Origin: Onthophagus taurus | Lineage: Eukaryota; Arthropoda; Insecta; Coleoptera; Scarabaeidae | Assembly: GCF_036711975.1 (NCBI RefSeq) | Contig: NC_091967.1 | Location: 15,748,001-15,812,000, forward strand | Direction of reading: 5' to 3' | Length of the DNA stretch: 64,000 bases | Shown here: positions 25,701 to 33,845 of the stretch, one piece after another | Layout: each line of letters opens with the position of its first letter | Position numbering within the stretch: position 1 is the stretch's first letter | Notes under the pieces: generated by a model | What the model was told of the DNA's origin: nothing | Databases searched by the model: none | What the model saw: only the letters and a program-made list of their open reading frames with translations | Program-made: the position numbers and the translations under genes

Positions 25701-28700
25701 TCTTTTCATTTCCCGACGTATTCGCCAACCTCGAAACATTGCACCCGTATCGATCGTGTACCCGAATGTGTTCTCGCAAGATAGCTTAAAAACTCTTATC
25801 AGACAACTTCCTTTTTAAATTTACCGCAAAAAATTTAAAATCTTATCGAATTTTGATTTTTTTATTTCGTTTTCAGTTAATGATGGAACAGTAGAAGAGA
25901 ATGTAGCTGATAGCGGTGAAGAATCAGAAGACGAGTGGAATTACTTCAAGGGAAATTCTGCCGAAGCTGAAACTAGCACTTCTTCCTTGAAAACCGACCA
26001 AGAAGTAATTAAAAAGATATATTTTTTAAATGGTATTAATGATAAATTTGTGATTTAGGTTGCGGAATTAACTAAAACTATAGAAGAGGACGAAGAGCAA
26101 GACATGTCTCAGTTAAACCCGAACGCCGCCGAATTTGTGCCTATCTCATCACCAACGAGAAACATATCGTCTCCGGCCTGTAGGGCTCTCATCGACGACA
26201 AAATTCTCGCGCAATCGCCGAGAGCCACAGCCCGCACGGACATTGACATTAACGTTCCCAATCCTTCAGAATTCGCATCAGAAGTTAAAAGTAGACCTGG
26301 TGATATTTTCAATAATAGCCATGATAACGAAAATGTAAGTAAAATTTATTACAACATCATACATATATTATTTATTCTAAATAATGATACTTTATACATT
26401 TTTGTTATGAAAGCTTTCTAACATTGTCGAATAAATAATAAAATAAACTGAAAATTAGATATATTTCATTATATCTAATTTTTAGGGTCATAAACTCTCA
26501 TCACAGGAAGTAATGGAAAACTTGCTCAACGGTAAGAATCTGGATGAGATTGAATTCTACCCAAGCACACCATCGAAGACAGCTTCAACAAATTTAAATA
26601 CGGACGAATTTCATTTTGGACCAAACGCAACCCCATTCTCAACACCCGCGAAACCATTGGACCAATCAGAGGCTTTATCCACTAAAGCGCTCTTCGGAGA
26701 CGAATCCACTGCCAGTTATTTGGAAGGAACAACATTAGAATCACCTCGCGAACGCAAAGATGACGAAACCATCTCGTCTTTAAAACTAAAAGAGCAAGAT
26801 CCAATGTCGATGTCGTTTTACCAAGATGAAAACGAACACAATCCGTTCGATTTGAACGAAGTTCAAAATCTTCCTGATGATTTAGACGAATTTATCGCTG
26901 GAACTGATAACGTAGAAAAACATGAACAGGACGATAAAGAAAATCTTAACCCAGAATCGAATCAGTATTTATTGGGGGTTTCAGAATTACCGAAAACGCC
27001 TGAACCAGAAAGTGACTTAGAAATAACAAAAGATATGGATGTCGAAAAAGTCTGTGATTTACCACCTAGTATTTCTCCAACTTTGGAAGAAATCGCTAAA
27101 CAACCTTTACCAATAACACCCGAACCAACCGAATCGTTGGAAAGTCAAAATATTTCCGAAGAAGAAAAGATCGAAACATTTGAAAAAGACGAACTTTTAC
27201 AACAAGATGACGTAGTTTCTGATTCGTTCGAACAAAATCTTATCGATGTAGAACCCAAACAACCAGAAATAGAAAAAGAAATCGTCAAAGAAACCGAAGA
27301 ACCAGACTTCGCTAATTCTAGTCTCGCGACTTCAAATTTACTTCCACCAACTGCAGATTTATTATCTTCCGTTGAAAACAATCTCCCTACAACATGTGAT
27401 ATTAAGAAGATGCCTGATTTGGATTCGGCACCAGATACAGAGGAATTAAGCCAAATTTCCGATGCAGGAGACGAAATTCCTCCATTATGCAAATCACCAG
27501 AAATGATAAGCGATCTTGATCAATTTGAATCCGATATGAAAGAAGTGATTCAAGAAGCATCGCAAGTATTTGAAAGCGTTAGTAATATTGAAGGTATTCT
27601 TGATGATGTAGCTGAAACTGCTGAAAAGATTGCCAACACCATAGAAAGAGAGGTTAAAGAAGATAAGGAAACTATTGAAGAAGCTATTTTTGGACTTGAT
27701 AACACTCAGGTAATTTATAATGTTATTATGCATCTTATTCAAACTATGTGTGGCAATTGTCATTTAATTTATTGTCAAAATTTATTTGTCATAATTTCAC
27801 CACATTTTAAATTAAAATTTTTCATTAATATACCAATTTAAGACAACTGTCCCTCAAAATCGTAATTTATACCAACTTTATTGAACATAGTCTTATAAAA
27901 AAAATGACCGAAATTAGAAATGAAGATGTAAATATCAATTCAAAATTTGCAAGCGGATTTTACAATTTTTCTTTTAATTTTCTAGGAAAACGTTACGAAT
28001 GAAGTTTGCGAAATTACCAACACAGTATTCAATAGTATTCCAATATCGTCTGGTGAAAAACAAGAAAGTCTTCATGGTGAACCGGATATAGTAACTGCTT
28101 TAACCAATTATGATAATATCGAACCTTTAGAAAAAATCGAAACGGAAATAGAACCGATTGAAACCAAATCCCAAGATGCTTTTGGAAATACTAAATATTC
28201 CGAACATCTTTTTGAAACTTCTGATGAGAAACTAAAAGAAGAGGACAAATATTCTAAATATTTAAATATGGTGGAAGATGGCCACATTTCCGAATTTGAA
28301 TCAAGAACTACTACGTTAGATCATGGCGAAAATATTGCACGAGGAATGGAAGAGCATATTCCAGAAATAGCAGAATCAGAAAAAGAAATTATTTTAACAG
28401 AATCAGAAAAAGCGATCGTGTTGACGGAATCAGATAAAAATCTTGATTTAACAGAATCAGAAAAAGAACTCCTTTACTCGCCAGAACCCAGCAATGAAAT
28501 TTTGATGAAAAACGATATAGATCTGGAAGAAAAGTTCGATGATAAAGTTTCTGATGATATGCGCGACTTGGATTCGCCAATGGAAGACGTTACAACATCG
28601 ATTAAAGATGATGTTTCTACTTCAGAAATAATCGAAGAAGCTAAAGACATTAGTACTGAAAAAGATATGGTGTTACAAGACAATTTTGGTATTACAAATA

Positions 28701-31700
28701 ACGACGTTTTAGTTGAAAAAGTCCACGTAGAAGAAAGAATTGGTGACGTCCAAGAAAAACTTGGAGTGGAATTAATAACTCCCGAACCAATTCTTGACAA
28801 AAAAGTCAAAGAAGAGGTTGATCAAAAAGTTGAAAATGTTCCAGAAGAAGTTATCCATGTGATTGAAGATAATCTTAAAGAGATACTTGACGAAAACATC
28901 CAAGAAACCATTCCCCATCAAATTCAAGAGGTAGTTGAAGATCACAAGATTTTAGAACAAGAAGTTTTAGCCCCAAGTCCGGTGGTACCACCAATCGAAG
29001 AACCTTTGATTTTGGGAGATGTAGTTCCAACCGAAGAAATCAAAACAACCCCTATTCCACAAGAACCTACAATTGAACTCATCAAAACCGACTTGATCAC
29101 TCCACAATATCCAGAAGAAACTACAATTATAACTCCCTCAGAAGAAATCAAAGAAGTTGTTCCTCCTGTTGAAGCAGAAATACCATTAGAAACTCCACCA
29201 GAAGTTCCTCCACCACACGAAGAAGTCAAAAAAGAAGAGACACCTGAAACTAAAATAGATACAACAGCCGCTGTTACTGCTGCGGTTGTTGGTGGAACTG
29301 CAGCTGTGGCAGCTGCAGCAACTGCAGCCGTTGCCGCGACGAAATCAAAAGAAAAGAAACCTTTGACACCAGAGAAAAAACCATCCGCAACTAAGAAACC
29401 TACATCAGCATCAAAACCATCTGCTACAACTGTACCATCTAAAACTTCAAAACCACCTTCAAAGCCATTGACACCAAAATCTGCTCCAGCATCAACAAAA
29501 GCACCAGCAGCAGCAAAACCACCAGCTGCAGCGAAACCATTAGCTGCAAAATCGTTGGCTCCTTCTCAATCAAAACCTTCATCCAGACCATCCAGCTCCT
29601 CCAAATCAGCTACAAAACCGGAACCTGCAAAAACAATTGAGAAAAAATCTTCACCAATACACAATGGAGAGGTGAAATCGGCATTGGCAAAACCATTGAT
29701 GGCGTCAAAGAAACTCGCGGCCGTTCCTAAAACGCCAACCGGAACCAGAACGCTTCCCGCCAAATCATCCAGTCCAACAAAATCTGAACCGAAAGTTGAG
29801 GTTATCAAAGCTGCTCCAAAACCACCAGTAAAGGCGGCTCCAACTTCTAAAACTACTATGGTAACCACTAAACCAAGACCTACAACTTTAACATCTACAA
29901 CAAGAACAGTACCTCCAATTAAGGTAAAAATTTATATAAATAAATAATTTTAAGTTGTTTATAATTTATAATTTTAACAAAATAAAATTAAATATTTTAG
30001 AGTACGTTAAAACCAGCAACTGCAACTTCTCCAAAACTTTCATCTTCGCCAGCAAGGGCATCACGACCTCCACTTAGTGCATCAGCAATGTCTAAGCCAA
30101 AATCGTCTCTTAATGCAAAGGGTCCTGATGCTGAAAAACAACTTAAAGACTCTGTTAATAAACAGCTAACAAGCACTCGCACAACGGTAACCAAAACTGG
30201 AACTGCTCCAGGAAAAACGACTACAACCACTACCAGGAGAATAGAGACGAACAAGGTAAGGTCGCCCCAAAGGATAAGCAAACAAAACAGTTATATTGAA
30301 AGTGACTTCTATTATAACGCGAAATTTTAAGAATCATAAGTGAATCAATGGGACAGTTGTATCTTGACACATTTTTCAATCATGTATATAACAATAAATT
30401 ATGATTTCATTAAAGTTTTCATTTAATGTGTTTTGGTAGAATTAAGTTATTTTGTTTTTGTAATTTAGTTTAATAATTTTCATAATGGATTTTCTTGGAA
30501 TGGAATAATTCAAAGAAGAATTGATTTCACTCAATTATGTTGTAGTACTGCAAGCAAAAAAAGGTTTAGAACACAAAAAGACACCAATCAACGAAATGTC
30601 AGTAATACTACTAACCTACAAGTTTAAAGAGCTGTGAGAAATAAAGAAAAATTGCTTGTATTTATTTCACATTCAACTAATTTTGAACAATATCATTTGT
30701 ATTACAAATTTAAAATGCTCTTATTTAAAAACAATATTTAATAGAATTAAATTTTTTTTATGTATGGCTTTTTGACTTGTTTGATTTGCTGTGCCATGTC
30801 TTTGAAGATGTGATAGAATCTGAAAAAATATATGTCCGACGTAATAGGGATAAGAATGGTAGGAATGAATGTTTCACCTCGCTGAAAATCATCGTTATTG
30901 GTTGATGATTGCTCACTGCTTAGTACAAACTATGCACAAAACATTCAATTTTGACCCATATGAATGAACCAACTACCTAGAAGTGACAAAGATATTAATT
31001 TGAGCAAGGTATTAACCCCATGATTTTAACAAGTCAAATTCTATACGTAATAGAGAACGGTATTAATTAAAAACTTCTTAAAAGTAAAGACAGTCTTCGT
31101 TATTAATGGTATCCTAAACAGACGAAGTGTCAAATTTTAGTTTGGTTTGTTCGGAAGTGTCAATTCTGAAGTTTTGTCAGTGTAGTTGTGACGTTCCCTT
31201 CCAATAAATCGAAATTAATGTGTGACCAGCGTAATTAAGGACATTTTCCCAGCTTGGAGTCCTACCAGTTCAATTCCAAACTTTTTCATGCAAATTAAAG
31301 TTTTGGCTAACATAATTCCAGACCGTTTCTTCAAATGTGTGGTTTGGTCAGTTGAACACCGGAATTTTTCTTGCAGTTTAAAGTTTTGTCAGTGTAATTT
31401 CAAACATTCTTTTCGATTTTCGAGTTTTTCCAGAATAAATCCAGACTCTTTCTGCAAATTAAGCTATGAACAGCATAGTTCCAGACATCTTTAGAGTCTT
31501 ACCAGTGTAATTCCAGACTTTTACATGCAATTTAAAGTTTTGACCAATGTAATTGCAGACTGTTTCTTCAAATCTGGAACTTGATTAGTGTAATTATGGA
31601 CTTTTCTTGCAGTTCAGATATTCTCTCCAGTTTCAGTTTCCAGTTCTCCAGTTTACACTTTTTTTTTAGAGTAAATTCAAACTATTTTTGTAAATTAAAG

Positions 31701-33845
31701 TGTGACAAGTGTGATTCCAAACTATTTCTTCAAATCTGAGGTTTGGTCAGTTTAACACCGGACTTTTTCTTGTAGTTCGAAGTTTTGTCAGTGTAATTTC
31801 AAACATACTTTTCGATTTTTTCCAAAAAAAATCCAGATTCTTTCTGCAAATTAAAGTATGAACAGCACAGTACAGATAGCTTTAGAGTCTTACCAGTACA
31901 ATTCCAGACATTTACATGCAATTTAAAGTTTTGACCAATGTAATTGCAAACTGTTTCTTCAAATCCGGAACTTGATTAGTGTAATTGTGGACTTTTCTTG
32001 CAGTTCAGAGATTCTCTCCAGTTTCAGTTTCAAGTTCTCCAAGTTTACACTTTTTTTTAGAGTAAATTCAAACTATTTTTGCAAATTAAAGTGTGACAAG
32101 TGTGATTCCAAACTATTTCTTCAAATCTGAGGTTTGGTCAGTTTAACACCGGACTTTTTCTTGTAGTTCGAAGTTTTGTCAGTGTAATTTCAAACATACT
32201 TTTCAATTTTTTCCAAAAAAAATCCAGATTCTTTCTGCAAATTAAAGTATGAACAGCATAGTTCCAGATAGCTTTAGAGTCTTACCAGTACAATTCCAGA
32301 CTTTTACATGCAATTTAAAGTTTTGACTAATGTAATTGCAGACTGTTTCTTCAAATCCGGAACTTGATTAGTGTAATTATGGACTTTTCTTGCAGTTCAG
32401 ATATTCTCTCCAGTTTCAGTTTCCAGTTCTCCAGTTTACATTTTTTTTTTAGAATAAATTCAAACTATTTTTGCAAATTAAAGTGTGACAAGTATGATTC
32501 CAAACTATTTCTTCAAATCTGAGGTTTAGTCAGTTTATCAACGGCATTTTTCTTGCAGTTTGAAGTTTTGTCAGTATAATTTCAAACATTCTCTTCCATT
32601 TTCGAGTTTTTCCCGAATAAATCCAGACTCTTTCTGCAAATTAAAGTATGAACAGCATAGTTCCAGACAGCTTTAGAGTCTTACCAGTACAATTCCAGAC
32701 TTTTACATGCAATTTGAAGTTTTGACCAATGTAATGGCAGACTGTTTCTTCAAATCTGCAGGTTGATTAATGTAATTCTGGACTTTTCTTGCAGTTCAGA
32801 GATTTATCAGTGCAGTTCCAGATATTCTCTCCAGTGTCAGTTTCCAGTTCTCCAGTTTCCACTTTTTTTAGAGTAAATTCAAACTATTTTTGCAAATTAA
32901 AGTGTGACAAGTGTGATTTCAGACTATTTCTTGAAATTTTGGTTTGGTCAGTGTCATTTTATACTTTTTCTTGAATTTTCAGCATGACCAATTCAATTCC
33001 AAACAAATAATCATAGCTAATGCCCTATATCCGCATTTGAGTTGTAAGACAATGTTCTTTAAGTATATGACACGAGTATTTGAGGTGGTTATTGGCAACA
33101 AGTATGCTGCTATAAAAACGTATGTGCAGTAGAAAGCATAAGCTCCTGGATTCTTCCAGAGTTCTTCTACAGTGTCAACGCATACAGAGAACGTGAGGTG
33201 TGTTTTAAATGTCAACGAGGCGTTCATCAAAACCTTCAAGGGCATTAATTCTCCCAGACTGTTCATCTATTTGTGATTGTATCTGTCGTTGATTTGCATC
33301 TGAAGCCAAAGTGTCCTAAATTCAACATATTTGATTCTATGTATATTATGGTTCTAAACAGCCAAGGGTGGCGTGATATTTGAAGAAGGAATTTTCTGAG
33401 TATATTTCCTTATCATTTAAGGTAACCATTTTTCCGTGAGAAAAAGTTTTTACAACAATTTAATAATAAAAAAATCTTGTTAAATATGAAAAATGAAACT
33501 TTTAATAAAAAGTTATTAAATTGTTTTAATAAATAATTTCAGAGTTCTACCGCTGCAACACGAACGACTACGACTACAAGAACCACGATGACTAAAACGA
33601 CAAAGAAACCAGCCGAAATAACAAAACTTGCGAATAAAGCGAAACCAACTGCAACGAAAACAGCCTCGAGAACACCCCAACAAAACGGCACTATCGAACA
33701 ACACCACGTAGTGACTACGGTTGTTCAAGAAACAACTGCCATCCTAACGGCCGAACCGCAGCTCGTTAAAGATTTATCCCCGCCAATTGAAAATAAATTC
33801 ATCACAGATAATTTGCAACAGGTAACTGAGAGAAACGTCGACTGA
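1116..33845 (+). CDS. 3' part of a PP2C-type phosphatase gene with a very long disordered C-terminal tail (spliced span)
   Basis: Inferred join: 1116-1766, 25877-26004, 26059-26334, 26486-27709, 27986-29923, 30001-30255 and 33543-33845. Every junction has GT/AG ends and keeps the frame: phase 1 at the first junction and phase 0 at the others. The visible part encodes about 1590 residues. Order of features: the last strand and metal-site motif of a PP2C domain (GSNDNISVIVV); acidic disordered sequence with three NPF tripeptides; a PAM2 motif (LNPNAAEFVP); many Glu-rich repeats; a 27-residue Ala/Val segment; and a basic Pro/Ala/Ser/Lys/Thr tail. PP2C enzymes are metal-dependent Ser/Thr phosphatases, and the end of this domain is most like PPM1E/PPM1F. 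The link across the 24-kb intron is inference, supported by matching phase and similar composition on both sides. A separate gene starting inside that intron is the main alternative. Confidence 0.65.
2390..2830. repeat. Dispersed ctagttctaggtctag repeat, copy A
   Basis: The segment is built from alternating forward and inverted stretches of ctagttctaggtctagtg and its complement. It carries several internal palindromes, able to form hairpins around 2450-2510, 2570-2660 and 2690-2800. Its left edge carries the family motif of a cataaattaaggacgg type. Related copies lie near 8.94, 41.0, 49.3 and 52.5 kb. It looks like a non-autonomous DNA element. It encodes no plausible protein. Confidence 0.7.
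8940..9310. repeat. Dispersed ctagttctaggtctag repeat, copy B, with pogo-like left end
   Basis: The copy begins with gtaaaacctcgttagaatgg followed by acttcggatataaaaaat. This resembles pogo/Tigger-type terminal repeats (gtaaaacctc...cggatataac). It continues with the family block ccatgttcatagataaa, then gtataaataaaggacggtag, then the inverted ctagttctaggtctag stretches. Copies D and E share the middle blocks almost exactly. Confidence 0.65.
11030..11720 (+). mobile_element. Decayed LINE reverse transcriptase fragment
   Basis: The translated pieces match the palm and thumb of insect non-LTR reverse transcriptases. KQGCSIAPMLFKMY (about 11064-11105) is followed after a frame break by LHFADDQEVI, a FADD form of the catalytic box (about 11173-11205). 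The open frame at 11214-11504 (EYLVIGENG, YEKTLKPNKYLGF, RTKIQIYKTVVENIGTYGSD) covers the C-terminal part. DYWRRCF and KTRMDRRRN, in another frame, continue the same family signature to about 11.7 kb. Stops and frameshifts are frequent, so this is a dead 5'-truncated copy. Confidence 0.75.
12065..12701. mobile_element. Foldback-like element with long terminal inverted repeats
   Basis: The left end reads caatctgtataattcggtat and the right end reads tgaattatacagattg, which are inverted copies with few mismatches. Each end is itself palindromic, built around tacctaggcaat and gtatagaatacc (12059-12200 and about 12532-12701). About 330 bases of unrelated AT-rich DNA lie between the two palindromic ends. 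There is no coding capacity. This layout is typical of foldback or MITE-like elements. Confidence 0.65.
15440..16030 (-). mobile_element. Decayed insect transposon ORF fragment (DUF7869-like)
   Basis: On the minus strand the stretch around 15640-15785 reads HSFIPLDRVFAEIES. After one frameshift it continues VLPQSEEFFTIMRNHEV. This matches, from memory, the conserved pattern H-S-F-x-P-x-D-R-V-F-x-x-I-E followed by P-E-E-Y-x-x-I in a transposon-associated protein common in insect genomes. Stops and frameshifts surround it. The family name is tentative. Confidence 0.4.
17260..17870 (-). mobile_element. Decayed DUF4817-type (mariner-like) transposase remnant
   Basis: On the minus strand, the region around 17700-17830 gives RKTFLNIERHLRETGN and then, after a frame change, ILDFVAD-like residues. 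That is the helix-turn-helix part found in many insect mariner-like transposases with a DUF4817 N-terminus. Around 17450-17530 it gives SLIRRVRSCIEMNGG-like residues in mixed frames, which is the conserved C-terminus of the same proteins. The catalytic middle is missing, so this is an internally deleted, dead copy. Confidence 0.55.
18130..18342 (+). promoter_or_regulatory. Candidate internal promoter and non-coding first exon
   Basis: This short segment is clearly richer in G, C and CpG than the AT-rich intron around it. It contains the palindrome GCGCATGCGC (18203-18212), which fits the NRF-1/Erect wing consensus. An insect-type initiator TCAGTTG lies at 18238-18244, with AGTCG about 28 bases downstream resembling a DPE. 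The proposed non-coding exon ends at a good donor, AGAT|GTAAGTAG (GT at 18343). If used, transcripts would join the exon at 25877 or later and start translation at an in-frame ATG such as 26104. They would then lack the phosphatase domain. Confidence 0.45.
19251..19590. repeat. Direct repeat pair, about 130 bp each
   Basis: Two diverged direct copies lie about 200 bases apart (about 19251-19385 and 19455-19590). Both start acaatgttggtat and share aatgacattttaaa, gtcaaaatgac, taacctc and ataaatca-ttcatagaa in the same order. No coding potential or terminal inverted repeats were seen. Confidence 0.6.
20110..20420 (-). mobile_element. Probable LINE reverse transcriptase C-terminal remnant
   Basis: The minus-strand frame over 20163-20396 contains IQSRIAIAIMNAYFDIKE. 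This resembles the D-I-x-x-R-I-x-x-A-x-x-A-F segment near the C-terminus of insect non-LTR reverse transcriptases. The surrounding sequence has stops, and no catalytic box is visible. Assignment is by this short similarity only. Confidence 0.4.
24330..25160 (-). mobile_element. Decayed piggyBac-like transposase
   Basis: Several minus-strand pieces follow the order of a piggyBac (DDE_Tnp_1_7) transposase. The 24812-25084 frame has YAYSFEVYSEAKDIE, RLPGEPDQAAISNTV and DYLTKEGIFCFGTVQRKRLG. The 24502-24720 frame has KEYNAHIGGINLMGSFIDQY and KTRYWTMRLFYHH, matching the YNxxMGGVD and RWW blocks. A further frame around 24370-24440 has RPRSGVQVPP, like the arginine-rich segment before the C-terminal zinc finger. 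Frame breaks separate the pieces, so this is a pseudogene. Confidence 0.75.
25877..26004 (+). CDS. Second visible exon of the PP2C-like gene
   Basis: The acceptor is TTTTCAG and the donor is GAA|GTAATT. The first two bases complete a GTT codon with the single G left by exon 1116-1766. Its 128 bases encode 42 whole codons after that. The sequence VNDGTVEENVADSGEESEDE is acidic and is followed by WNYFKGNSAEAETSTSS. It is disordered in character and lies just upstream of the PAM2 exon. Confidence 0.75.
26059..26334 (+). CDS. Exon carrying a PAM2 motif
   Basis: It encodes 92 codons in phase 0, bounded by TTTAG| and |GTAAGT. The residues SQLNPNAAEFVP (26107-26142) match the PAM2 consensus, in which Leu, Asn, Ala, Glu-Phe and Pro bind the MLLE domain of poly(A)-binding protein. 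The motif follows an acidic stretch (TIEEDEEQDM), as in several known PAM2 proteins. The rest (ISSPTRNISSPACRALIDDK and onward) is rich in Ser-Pro. The ATG at 26104 could start a phosphatase-free isoform. Confidence 0.85.
26486..27709 (+). CDS. Large acidic exon of the PP2C-like gene
   Basis: It has 408 codons in phase 0, between an AATTTTTAG acceptor and a CAG|GTAATT donor. The translation (GHKLSSQEVMENLLNGKN at the start) is rich in Glu, Asp, Ser, Thr and Pro with no folded domain recognised. It carries an NPF tripeptide at 26840-26848 in HNPFDLNE, and several P-E-P or T-P-E motifs that look like proline-directed phosphorylation sites. Near the end, FESVSNIEGILDDVAETAEK is a plausible amphipathic helix. 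Confidence 0.85.
27986..29923 (+). CDS. Largest exon: Glu-rich repeats, Ala/Val segment and basic tail
   Basis: It has 646 codons in phase 0, from an ATTTTCTAG acceptor to an AAG|GTAAAA donor. The first half is acidic and includes four tandem nine-residue repeats of the ESEKEIILT type (28373-28480). Residues encoded at 29261-29341 are a 27-residue stretch of Ala, Val, Thr and Gly. It is hydrophobic enough to resemble a membrane or alanine helix. After KSKEKKPLTPEKK the sequence turns basic and rich in Pro, Ala, Ser, Thr and Lys, resembling the tails of histone H1 and of microtubule-binding proteins. That resemblance is compositional only and does not prove function. Confidence 0.85.
30001..30255 (+). 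CDS. Basic Ser/Thr/Pro exon of the PP2C-like gene
   Basis: It has 85 codons in phase 0 between TATTTTAG| and AAG|GTAAGG. It continues the basic, Thr-rich tail (TRTTVTKTGTAPGKTTTTTT). If the donor is skipped, the frame runs 24 more codons to a stop ending at 30330, with AATAAA at 30393-30398. That would give an alternative C-terminus. Confidence 0.8.
30256..33542 (+). other. Intron before the last exon
   Basis: The donor is AAG|GTAAGG and the acceptor is AATTTCAG. Most of the intron is a tandem repeat array, listed separately. The flanking parts (30331-31120 and 33010-33540) show no supportable gene. The short frames around 32979-33266 are not recognisable proteins. Confidence 0.6.
31125..33005. 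repeat. Higher-order tandem repeat array (about 390-bp units)
   Basis: The marker phrase tgaccaatgtaattgcagac (one copy reads tgactaat) recurs at 31541, 31932, 32324 and 32723, giving spacings of 391, 392 and 399 bases. A partial copy starts near 31304. Each unit is itself built from about nine diverged monomers of about 41 bases, each a variant of agttttgtcagtgtaattcc followed by agactttttcttgcaaatt. Copies differ by scattered substitutions. It sits wholly inside one intron. Confidence 0.8.
33543..33845 (+). CDS. Last coding exon of the PP2C-like gene
   Basis: The exon starts after AATAATTTCAG and reads SSTAATRTTTTTRTTMTKTT, continuing the Thr/Lys/Ala-rich tail in phase 0. It ends DNLQQVTERNVD and a TGA at 33843-33845. 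A CAG|GTAACT donor-like site sits just before the last seven codons. A TTTAG acceptor with an open frame lies near 33918, so a variant C-terminus is possible. The unspliced stop is the simpler reading. Confidence 0.75.
   Translation, partial: SSTAATRTTTTTRTTMTKTTKKPAEITKLANKAKPTATKTASRTPQQNGTIEQHHVVTTVVQETTAILTAEPQLVKDLSPPIENKFITDNLQQVTERNVD

Larger units (their letters stand above)
1767..25876 (+). other. 24-kb intron of the PP2C-like gene
   Basis: The donor is AAG|GTAAGA and the acceptor is TTTCGTTTTCAG. The intron holds repeats and transposon remnants that are listed separately: two copies of the ctag repeat, a LINE fragment at 11.0-11.7 kb, a foldback element at 12.1-12.7 kb, DUF7869-like and DUF4817-like remnants, a promoter-like island at 18.1-18.34 kb, a LINE fragment near 20.3 kb, and a piggyBac remnant at 24.3-25.2 kb. 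In the remaining stretches (roughly 2.9-8.9, 9.3-11.0, 12.7-15.4, 18.4-19.2, 20.6-24.3 and 25.2-25.87 kb) I saw only AT-rich non-coding sequence with no supportable gene. Confidence 0.6.

Noticed and set aside
28474..29868. Long minus-strand open frames opposite the large acidic and basic exons
   Set aside because: They are Ser/Val/Gly-rich shadows of the biased codon use on the plus strand, and the plus frame continues in phase through many exons.
32979..33266. 95-codon minus-strand frame overlapping the end of the satellite
   Set aside because: Partly runs into repeat DNA and shows no conserved motif. A gag-like resemblance in another frame was too weak.
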